This document shows, piece after piece, positions 1-4,857 of a stretch of 5,519 bases of DNA; position 1 is the stretch's first letter, and each line of letters begins with the position of its first letter. The DNA comes from Christensenella sp. UBA1260. Lineage in GTDB: Bacteria > Bacillota > Clostridia > Christensenellales > CAG-917. The notes below the pieces were generated by a model. It saw only the letters and a program-made list of their open reading frames with translations, had not been told where the DNA came from and made no database searches. Where the stretch lies: NCBI GenBank assembly GCA_002308155.1, contig DBVQ01000054.1, positions 9,363-14,881 of the forward strand, in the 5' to 3' direction. The translations under genes and the position numbers were made by a program.

Positions 1-381
1 AAGGAGGACGGCGTGCGCTTCTGCGAGCTGCTTGCGCCGGTTGCGCTCGAAAACGGCACGCTTCTTTGCAATGTAATGCGGCTCGGCGAGCCGGACGAGA
101 GTGGCAGACGCAGTCCGGTCCCAATTGAAGGCAGTGAATACGACATTGAGTGCGACGAAGTTATTGTGGCACTTGGCACTACGCCAAATCCGCTCATAAA
201 GAATAGCATGCCTGCTCTTGAAACATCCAGACGCGGCACGATAGTAGCGGACGAAAACGGGCGCACGAGTGTTCCGCGCGTGTACGTTGGCGGCGATGCC
301 ATGACGGGCGCGGCAACGGTTATCCTCGCCATGGGCGCAGGCAAGAAAGCGGCAAAAGCAATACTTGAAGATATGAAATAA
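1..381 (+). CDS. gltA: NAD(P)H-dependent oxidoreductase, glutamate synthase small subunit / NfnB family (C-terminal part)
   Basis: The reading frame is open from the first base and ends in TAA at 379-381, so only the last 126 residues are present and the start lies outside the window. The segment matches the end of the second dinucleotide-binding domain of the GltA/NfnB (SudA) flavoproteins. It has the LGEPDESGR...PVPIEGSE stretch, the strand VIVALGTTPNPLI, and the FAD-binding VYVGGDAMTGAATVILAMG with the closing GKKAAKAI helix. Family members move electrons between NAD(P)H, FAD and iron-sulphur clusters. They act either in glutamate synthesis with a large subunit or in ferredoxin:NAD(P) transhydrogenation with NfnA. 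The fragment cannot separate these roles; the gene upstream would (an NfnA-type partner or a GltB-type large subunit). An inner GTG at 13 is not a likely start, because the family protein is over 400 residues long. Confidence 0.85.
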   Translation, partial: KEDGVRFCELLAPVALENGTLLCNVMRLGEPDESGRRSPVPIEGSEYDIECDEVIVALGTTPNPLIKNSMPALETSRRGTIVADENGRTSVPRVYVGGDAMTGAATVILAMGAGKKAAKAILEDMK

Positions 382-386
382 TCAAG

Positions 387-405
387 TCAAATACAAAGTA
401 TTTGA
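387..405. repeat. Perfect inverted repeat, 8 bp arms
   Basis: TCAAATAC, three bases (AAA), then GTATTTGA form a perfect 8-bp palindromic arm pair starting 5 bases after the stop codon of the upstream oxidoreductase gene. It is AT-rich and not followed by a T tract on either strand, so it is a poor intrinsic terminator. It could be a 3'-end-stabilising hairpin of the upstream transcript or an operator. The function is not shown by the sequence. Confidence 0.45.
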
Positions 406-452
406 AGACACAAAATACGAAAGAATATCGGCGGCAGCCGAGTGGAGATATT

Positions 453-1715
453 ATGTTTCTTGACTACGTAAAAATCTTTATAAAAGCGGGCAACGGTGGA
501 AACGGCAAAGTGTCTTTCCATCGCGAAAAGTTTGTCCCAAACGGCGGTCCTGACGGTGGTGATGGCGGAAACGGCGGCGACGTCATATTTGTTGCGGACA
601 GCTCTATCAACACGCTCATTGACTTCAAGTTTCAAAAGTTCTATCGTGCGGAAAACGGCGGGGACGGCGAAGCGAAGAACTGCACAGGCAAATCCGCTCC
701 AAATCTCATAATCAAAGTTCCGCAAGGCACTGTTATTCGTGATACAGCGACGGGCAAGGTCGTTGCAGACCTCTATGACGACGGCGAGACTTTCGTGGCT
801 CTCAAAGGCGGCAGAGGTGGCAAGGGCAACAACCGCTTTGCGCACGCAAGACGTCAAGCGCCGACTTTCTCGCAACTTGGCGAAGTGACGGAGGAGCATC
901 AAGTGACTTTGGAGCTCAAAACCATTGCGGACGTAGGGCTTGTCGGTTTCCCGAACGTGGGCAAGTCCACATTGCTTTCCGTGCTTACGAGTGCAAAACC
1001 AAAGATTGCAAACTATCACTTCACGACAATCAATCCAAATCTCGGTGTCGTGCAGATGTTTGACGACAGTTTTGTCATTGCGGACATTCCGGGGCTCATT
1101 GAGGGCGCAAGTATGGGCGCAGGACTTGGACATCACTTCCTCCGCCACATTGAGCGCGTGCGCCTCATCGTGCATATTGTGGATATCAGCGGCAGTGAGG
1201 GCAGAGATCCGGTTGATGATTACAACAAAATCAACAACGAACTTGCCACATACAGTGAGAATCTTGCCAAAATCCCGCAAATTGTAGTGGCAGGCAAGGC
1301 AGATTTGCTGTTTGAAAAGGAAAAGGTTGAAGAGTTTGAAAAAGCTATTGGCAAAAAAGTTTACACCGTTTCTTCGCTCACACATGAAGGACTTGACGAA
1401 CTCCTCAAGATTATGAAGGAAAAAGTGGAAGAATTGCCGCCTCCTGCAAGAATCGAGCGCGACGAAGACTTTGCGCTTGAAGAGAAATCCGACCAGAAGT
1501 TTACAATCACACGTCTTGATGACGGCACGTTCTTTGTGGACGGCGGACTTGTGGACTTCCTCATCCAAAACGTCACAATTTCGTCCGAAGACAGTTTTGC
1601 GTTCTTCCAAAAGGTGCTCAAAGATAGGGGCGTCATTGCAGAGCTCAAAAAGCGCGGCATGAAAGAGGGCGATATCGTCAGCATCGGCGACTTGGAGTTT
1701 GAGTGGGTTGACTAA
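453..1715 (+). CDS. obg: GTPase Obg (ObgE/CgtA), ribosome assembly
   Basis: This 420-residue protein has the full three-domain Obg layout. The glycine-rich Obg fold is at about 1-156 (GNGGNGKVSFHREKF, then GGDGGNGGDV). The GTPase domain is at about 158-330, with G1 GFPNVGKST at 165-173, switch I NYHFTTINPNLG and G3 DIPG at 211-214. The C-terminal OCT domain is at about 340-420. Obg proteins bind the 50S subunit and couple its late maturation to GTP and stress signals. The ATG at 453 is chosen because family members begin MF(L/I/V)D, and it has GTGGAG at 442-447 five bases upstream. An in-frame ATG at 402 would add 17 unrelated residues. One oddity is G4, normally NKxD, which reads GKAD at 281-284. 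A 5-bp hairpin (428-441) sits just before the ribosome-binding site. The genes rplU and rpmA, often found upstream of obg in Firmicutes, are not here. Confidence 0.97.
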   Translation: MFLDYVKIFIKAGNGGNGKVSFHREKFVPNGGPDGGDGGNGGDVIFVADSSINTLIDFKFQKFYRAENGGDGEAKNCTGKSAPNLIIKVPQGTVIRDTATGKVVADLYDDGETFVALKGGRGGKGNNRFAHARRQAPTFSQLGEVTEEHQVTLELKTIADVGLVGFPNVGKSTLLSVLTSAKPKIANYHFTTINPNLGVVQMFDDSFVIADIPGLIEGASMGAGLGHHFLRHIERVRLIVHIVDISGSEGRDPVDDYNKINNELATYSENLAKIPQIVVAGKADLLFEKEKVEEFEKAIGKKVYTVSSLTHEGLDELLKIMKEKVEELPPPARIERDEDFALEEKSDQKFTITRLDDGTFFVDGGLVDFLIQNVTISSEDSFAFFQKVLKDRGVIAELKKRGMKEGDIVSIGDLEFEWVD

Positions 1716-2512
1716 TCATTGTTTTGATTATCGTTTGAAGCGCAGTCCTTATGGACTGCGTTTTCTATTTGTATGAAAGGATTTGAAGCAGTTGTGTTTC
1801 CACCGCCCAAGAACAATGTGCATATCGCAAGCAAAAGACAGATTGTGCCGCTGACAATGTAGTAGATGCGAAATGGCGTGATAAATGAGGAGAGCAGTAG
1901 TACAACCCCCGAAAACGCATAAGCTTTGAAATTGGCGCGTGCAAACACTGTTTCAAAGATAATTTTCAGTGATAGTTTACGTTTTTGCTTTTTAAGATTG
2001 GGGAGTACTCCATGCTTGTCAAGATAGCGGCAGAGTGTTGTGGTTTTGACGAGTTTTAAACGAAGCGACAAAAAGTCGGCAATTTGATACGCCTTTTTGT
2101 CTATGCCGTTTGCAAGCAGAAAAACGGTTTTTATGTTTCGCTCCTCAAGTTGCGGAAGAATTGACACGATATCTTGCGGCGATACCATGCCAAACTTGTA
2201 GCAGGCAAATATCGCCGTGCCCTTGTGAAATATGCAGGCTTTTTCAACCTCAAAATCGCAAGCGGGCAGAGTTGACGCAACGAGGTTTATGACGTATTCG
2301 TTGCCTTTGATTGCAAAGTGTGTCGCGAGATGCGAAGGACTGACCTTGTATTTTTGCTTTGCAAAAAACTTTATTGTGATGACAATTGCGATGCTTATTG
2401 TCAAAGAAATTATGAGCGCCAGCCACACGTTCTTCAGCAGCATTGCGCCCAAAACAAAACTCGCAATCATGATTATGACGGACAGTGCGATGAGGTCGAT
2501 TGTTCTTGCCAT
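1712..2512 (-). CDS. Hypothetical membrane protein, four predicted helices, possible degenerate nuclease-like cytosolic domain
   Basis: The protein has 266 residues and I cannot assign it to a named family. Two hydrophobic helices (about 6-26 and 30-50) are followed by a soluble region of about 145 residues, then two more helices (about 197-213 and 216-236) and a polar, Asn/Asp-rich tail. The soluble part has the rhythm of a restriction-endonuclease-like (Mrr-type) fold. A helix contains E72, a strand pair IFHKGTAIFACYKFG ends near K106, and a later segment reads KTVFLLANGIDKKAYQIADFL. The usual catalytic Asp is not evident, so an inactive or very divergent version is more likely than a working nuclease; this is inference. 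The ATG at 2512 is the first start after an in-frame stop on that strand, but no Shine-Dalgarno sequence precedes it. Met15 is the alternative. Its TAG stop overlaps the convergent obg stop by 4 bases. It divides obg from nadD, which are usually close together in Firmicutes. I see no convincing promoter for it. Confidence 0.8.
   Translation of the reverse strand: MARTIDLIALSVIIMIASFVLGAMLLKNVWLALIISLTISIAIVITIKFFAKQKYKVSPSHLATHFAIKGNEYVINLVASTLPACDFEVEKACIFHKGTAIFACYKFGMVSPQDIVSILPQLEERNIKTVFLLANGIDKKAYQIADFLSLRLKLVKTTTLCRYLDKHGVLPNLKKQKRKLSLKIIFETVFARANFKAYAFSGVVLLLSSFITPFRIYYIVSGTICLLLAICTLFLGGGNTTASNPFIQIENAVHKDCASNDNQNND
1741..1764 (+). terminator. Intrinsic terminator of obg
   Basis: CGCAGTCC (1741-1748), a TTAT loop, and GGACTGCG (1753-1760) form a perfect 8-bp GC-rich stem followed by TTTT and more T-rich sequence. 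It lies 25 bases after the obg stop. The sequence also encodes the end of the opposite-strand membrane protein (residues AVHKDCA). On that strand no T tract follows the hairpin, so termination should act only on the obg transcript. Confidence 0.88.
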
Positions 2513-2574
2513 AAAACAAGTATTGACAGCACAAAAAATCTTAAACTTTTATCCCTCAAAAATGCCACTGACTA

Positions 2575-2603
2575 TTGAAAAAAACAAATATATGGGGTAT
2601 AAT
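2575..2603 (+). promoter_or_regulatory. Near-consensus sigma-A promoter of nadD-yqeK, leaderless arrangement
   Basis: A -35 box TTGAAA (2575-2580), a 17-base spacer and a perfect TATAAT -10 box (2598-2603) are present. The chosen ATG starts at 2610, six bases after the -10 box, where transcription would be expected to begin. No AGGAGG-like element is placed to serve this ATG; the only purine run, GGGG at 2594-2597, lies inside the promoter spacer. Confidence 0.8.
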
Positions 2604-2609
2604 AAAAAT

Positions 2610-3740
2610 ATGAGTACGATAGTTTTCGGCGGGGCGTTTGCTCCACCGCACAAAGAACACGTTGAAATGTGCAAAAATGCTGTGAAGGAGTTGGGGGCAG
2701 AGAGACTTGTCATTGTCCCGACTTTTCTTCCTGCGCACAAAGCCGAGCATTATCTTTATTTTGATGCGAGGCGTGAACTTTGTAAGATTGCCTTTGCCGA
2801 TGTTTGCGACGAAGTGATTGTTGACGACATTGAGAACGTTCGCGGCAAAGACAACTTTTCGTATATCATACTTCCGCTTCTCAAAGAGAAATACGGCGAC
2901 ATCATATATCTTGTCGGCTCGGACAGCCTTGCGTATTTTGACAAGTGGAGAGAGCCAAAGAAGGTTGCTTCGGCTTGCAAGATTGCCGTCTGCTCAAGAG
3001 AGGGCTATATCTCGGCAGAGGACGTCATTGAAGAAGTTGGCAAAGAATATGGCAGACAAAACTTTGTTCCACTTGAGTACGTCGGCAAGGACGTATCATC
3101 TTCGATGATAAAGACCAAACTTTTGCTTGGAGAGCATGCGGATGAGTTGCAAAAAGAGGTCAATGACTACATTGTGTCGCATAGGCTTTTTGACGACTAT
3201 CGCGCTATGGTGGATCAGCTTAAATCCTATCAAACGGACGAGTTGTTTTTCCACAGCAAGAGCGTGGTCAAACGCGCGGTGGACTTCAACTCAAAGCACA
3301 TACTTTTGCAGGACTATGACAAGGTGTTTCTTGCGGCACTGCTTCACGACAACGCAAAGCAGAGAAAGAGCGTGGACGGATTGGACGTTCCGGCTGACGC
3401 AATCGGGACGCCTGTCTTGCATCAGTTTTTGGGTGCGGAGAAGGCAAGACGCGACTTCGGCATAGAGGACGAGGAGATTTTGAGCGCAATCCGCTATCAT
3501 ACGACGGCAAAGGCAAATATGACTATGCTTGAAAAGCTCATTTATACCGCGGACAGCCTGTCGGACGACAGAGACTATGAGCCTATTCCTGCCATTCGCG
3601 AGATTGCAAAAGCGGATTTTGAAAAGGGCTTCAAGACGATTTTGAAATACACCTACGACAAGATTTCAGAACGTGGGACGGGGATGTATCCACTCACTGA
3701 GGACGCATACTACTATTATATAGTTGAAAACCACGACTAA
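2610..3740 (+). CDS. nadD: Fused nicotinate-nucleotide adenylyltransferase (NadD) and HD-domain Ap4A hydrolase (YqeK)
   Basis: This 376-residue protein joins two enzymes usually encoded by adjacent genes in Firmicutes. Residues 1 to about 195 are NadD, which converts nicotinate mononucleotide and ATP to deamido-NAD. They include the opening STIVFGGAFAPPHKEH (active-site HKEH at 14-17), GSDS at 103-106 with W113, and VSSSMIK at 162-168 in place of the family's ISSTxIR. Residues from about 205 to the end are a YqeK-type HD phosphohydrolase, which cleaves diadenosine tetraphosphate symmetrically to ADP. Putative metal ligands are H215, H246-D247 (LLHDNAK), H271, H297 (RYHTTA) and D315 (YTADS). 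The start at 2610 matches where NadD proteins begin; an in-frame ATG at 2592 lies inside the promoter. One oddity is that the adenylyltransferase signature is normally HxGH, but here Gly is Glu. The fusion is known in Mollicutes. rsfS follows 66 bases later, in the usual order. Confidence 0.93.
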   Translation: MSTIVFGGAFAPPHKEHVEMCKNAVKELGAERLVIVPTFLPAHKAEHYLYFDARRELCKIAFADVCDEVIVDDIENVRGKDNFSYIILPLLKEKYGDIIYLVGSDSLAYFDKWREPKKVASACKIAVCSREGYISAEDVIEEVGKEYGRQNFVPLEYVGKDVSSSMIKTKLLLGEHADELQKEVNDYIVSHRLFDDYRAMVDQLKSYQTDELFFHSKSVVKRAVDFNSKHILLQDYDKVFLAALLHDNAKQRKSVDGLDVPADAIGTPVLHQFLGAEKARRDFGIEDEEILSAIRYHTTAKANMTMLEKLIYTADSLSDDRDYEPIPAIREIAKADFEKGFKTILKYTYDKISERGTGMYPLTEDAYYYYIVENHD

Positions 3741-3770
3741 ACGCTTCGAGCATAGTTGTGTGAAAAATAA

Positions 3771-3776
3771 TATAAT
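3771..3776 (+). promoter_or_regulatory. Possible -10 box upstream of rsfS
   Basis: A perfect TATAAT lies in an AT-rich stretch between the nadD-yqeK stop and rsfS. It would start a short leader of about 25 bases. No good -35 hexamer is found 16-18 bases upstream (the matching position reads GAGCAT), so this may be a weak internal promoter or chance. rsfS may simply be co-transcribed with nadD-yqeK. Confidence 0.35.
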
Positions 3777-3806
3777 ATACGAAAGACAATTTTAAGGAGA
3801 TACAAT

Positions 3807-4160
3807 ATGGAACCAAAAGAACTCAAAGACGCTATCTGTGAACTGCTTGACGAGCACAAGGCTGTGGATATCACGATTTTGAACGTTGAACACTTGACAG
3901 TTATGACAGACTATTTCGTCATTTGCACGGCAAAGAGCAACAAGCAGGTCAAAGCACTTGCCGAAATGCTTGAAGAGAAGCTTGAAGAACAGGGCGAAAG
4001 GCCAAACCACGAGGACGGCCTCAGAGATGGCAAGTGGGCAGTACTTGACTACGGCAGCGTGATTGTCCACATCTTCAACGACGAGACGAGGATGTTCTAT
4101 TGTCTTGAAAAGCTGTGGACGGATGGCAAAAACGTTGAAAAGTATGTCCCGAAGGACTGA
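3807..4160 (+). CDS. rsfS: Ribosomal silencing factor RsfS
   Basis: The 117-residue protein has the full length of RsfS (the RsfA/YbeB/Iojap family). It binds ribosomal protein L14 on the 50S subunit and blocks joining of the 30S subunit, lowering translation when nutrients are short. Family signatures are MTDYFVICTAKSNKQVKAL (33-51), EDGLRDGKWAVLDYG (69-83, with W77 and LDYG) and VIVHIF (85-90), followed by the FYCLEKLW end of the fold. The ATG is fixed by AAGGAG at 3794-3799, seven bases upstream. It lies 66 bases after nadD-yqeK, matching the nadD-yqeK-rsfS order of Firmicutes, and is closed by a strong terminator, so it is probably the last gene of that unit. Nothing unusual is seen in the sequence. 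Confidence 0.96.
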   Translation: MEPKELKDAICELLDEHKAVDITILNVEHLTVMTDYFVICTAKSNKQVKALAEMLEEKLEEQGERPNHEDGLRDGKWAVLDYGSVIVHIFNDETRMFYCLEKLWTDGKNVEKYVPKD

Positions 4161-4181
4161 AATACGCGATTTGAAAATTGA

Positions 4182-4205
4182 ACGGAGGCACTGCCTCCGT
4201 TTTTT
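4182..4205. terminator. Intrinsic terminator of rsfS, possibly bidirectional
   Basis: ACGGAGGC (4182-4189), an ACT loop and GCCTCCGT (4193-4200) give a perfect 8-bp stem followed by TTTTTT on the plus strand, 21 bases after the rsfS stop. The minus-strand gene ends at 4204, right beside the stem. Read that way, the hairpin is followed by TTCAATTTTC, a weaker T-rich tail that could end the convergent transcript too. Confidence 0.92.
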
Positions 4206-4605
4206 AATTCTTTGATTGTCGTTTCAAAACTACGTTTAAAAGTTCGGCTTTCTCTTCTTCGGTCATATCGGGTTTTATTTTTCTGTAAATATCGTTGTCA
4301 AGAGAGATATATGTTTGTTTGCCTTTTGAAAGCGTATTTTCAAGGTTGTTTAAGAGCTGTTCGCGTTCGCTTTTAAGATAAATTGGCAGGGTTAGAATGC
4401 AGAAAACTCTTGATTCTTCTGTTTCAAATGCTCGGACGGAAATTACCTTTTCGTTTTGAAGTGCAAGGGAGACCAAAAACTCCAAATCGTCTTCAAAATC
4501 TTCCGCTGTTTTTTCAATAAATTGATTGTCAGCGGTTTGAGCGTAGGAGTCGAGTTTTAAGCATTCAAGCAGTATTAGTTTTTCAATATTCAAGTCGCAT
4601 TGCAT
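4204..4605 (-). CDS. Hypothetical acidic protein, 133 residues
   Basis: I do not recognise this protein. It is soluble, has no signal peptide or membrane helix, and is rich in Glu and Asp. An N-terminal helical half is followed by an alternating strand/helix segment (VISVRAFETEESRVFCILTL, then a Leu/Glu/Lys helix) and TYISLDNDIYRKIK near the end. That last part faintly recalls the repeated small alpha/beta domain of YhcN/YlaJ sporulation proteins, but those are lipoproteins and no lipobox is present here, so this is a weak guess. The start is uncertain. The ATG at 4605 is preferred; a TTG at 4632 in the same frame would add nine residues (MEKPAQNKN). Neither has a good ribosome-binding site. 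The gene converges on rsfS, sharing its terminator, and diverges from the FMN riboswitch unit. Confidence 0.65.
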   Translation of the reverse strand: MQCDLNIEKLILLECLKLDSYAQTADNQFIEKTAEDFEDDLEFLVSLALQNEKVISVRAFETEESRVFCILTLPIYLKSEREQLLNNLENTLSKGKQTYISLDNDIYRKIKPDMTEEEKAELLNVVLKRQSKN

Positions 4606-4676
4606 ATTCTTATTTTGCGCAGGTTTTTCCAAAATATGTAAAAGGCAAAATCTTCTTTTATTTTTCTGCTTTGTAC

Positions 4677-4706
4677 TTGACAGAAAACTTTTGGATGTTG
4701 TAGTAT
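4677..4706 (+). promoter_or_regulatory. Promoter of the FMN riboswitch-ribU transcript
   Basis: A perfect -35 box TTGACA (4677-4682) is followed, after 18 bases, by TAGTAT (4701-4706), a four-of-six match to TATAAT. Predicted initiation is near 4713, which is where the P1 stem of the riboswitch begins. The agreement between promoter and aptamer boundary supports the call. Confidence 0.65.
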
Positions 4707-4712
4707 ATAGTA

Positions 4713-4822
4713 GAACTTTGGGGCAAGGTGAAAATCCTTACTGGCGGTATAGTCCGCGAACCTTTTTAGGCCGAGTGGGTGAGACTCCCACACCAACGGT
4801 ACAGTCCGGATGAAAAAAGTTC
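4713..4822 (+). promoter_or_regulatory. FMN riboswitch (RFN element) aptamer
   Basis: The conserved RFN blocks appear in order: GGGGCAAGGTGAAAATCC, GGCGGTATAGTCCGCGA, GGCCGAGTGGGTGAGAC, then ACGGTACAGTCCGGATGA. All helices can be drawn: P1 GAACTTT 4713-4719 with AAAGTTC 4816-4822, P2 4725-4728/4736-4739, P3 4744-4747/4754-4757, a short P4 4761-4763/4768-4770, P5 4775-4779/4787-4791, and P6 4797-4799/4806-4808. P3 and P6 have the paired TATAGT/TACAGT loops typical of the class. The aptamer binds flavin mononucleotide and here controls the riboflavin transporter gene directly downstream. Confidence 0.97.
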
Positions 4823-4832
4823 TGACATTTTT

Positions 4833-4857
4833 TGCTCCAAAGAAGGAGCATTTTTTT
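4833..4857 (+). terminator. Riboswitch expression platform: terminator hairpin that also masks the ribU ribosome-binding site
   Basis: TGCTCC (4833-4838) pairs with GGAGCA (4845-4850) around an AAAGAA loop, followed by seven Ts and then the ribU ATG at 4858. The right arm and loop contain AAGGAG (4843-4848), the ribosome-binding site of ribU, nine bases before the ATG. The hairpin can therefore stop transcription and also hide the translation signal. Without FMN, 4832-4842 can instead pair with the 5' side of the aptamer (4716-4726), leaving AAGGAG free. Confidence 0.85.

Noticed and set aside
402..452. Upstream ATG extension of obg
   Set aside because: The added 17 residues have no counterpart in Obg proteins, and the ATG at 453 has a placed ribosome-binding site and the expected MFLDY beginning.
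387..1610. A 407-codon open frame antisense to obg on the minus strand
   Set aside because: Its codons are exact reverse complements of obg codons, so stops would arise only where obg uses TTA, CTA or TCA, which it avoids. It begins with TTG, resembles no family, and obg itself is certain.
2523..2552. A second nadD promoter: TTGACA (2523-2528) with TTTTAT (2547-2552)
   Set aside because: The -35 is perfect but the -10 is only a four-of-six match with 18-base spacing, and a much better promoter lies downstream. Kept only as a possible minor start.
2232..2609. In-frame upstream extension of nadD, open back to 2232
   Set aside because: It would overlap the opposite-strand membrane-protein gene and the nadD promoter, and NadD proteins begin just before the GGxF motif, as they do from 2610.
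4606..4632. TTG start adding nine residues to the small minus-strand hypothetical protein
   Set aside because: No ribosome-binding site is seen and an ATG is available 27 bases in; the choice remains uncertain.
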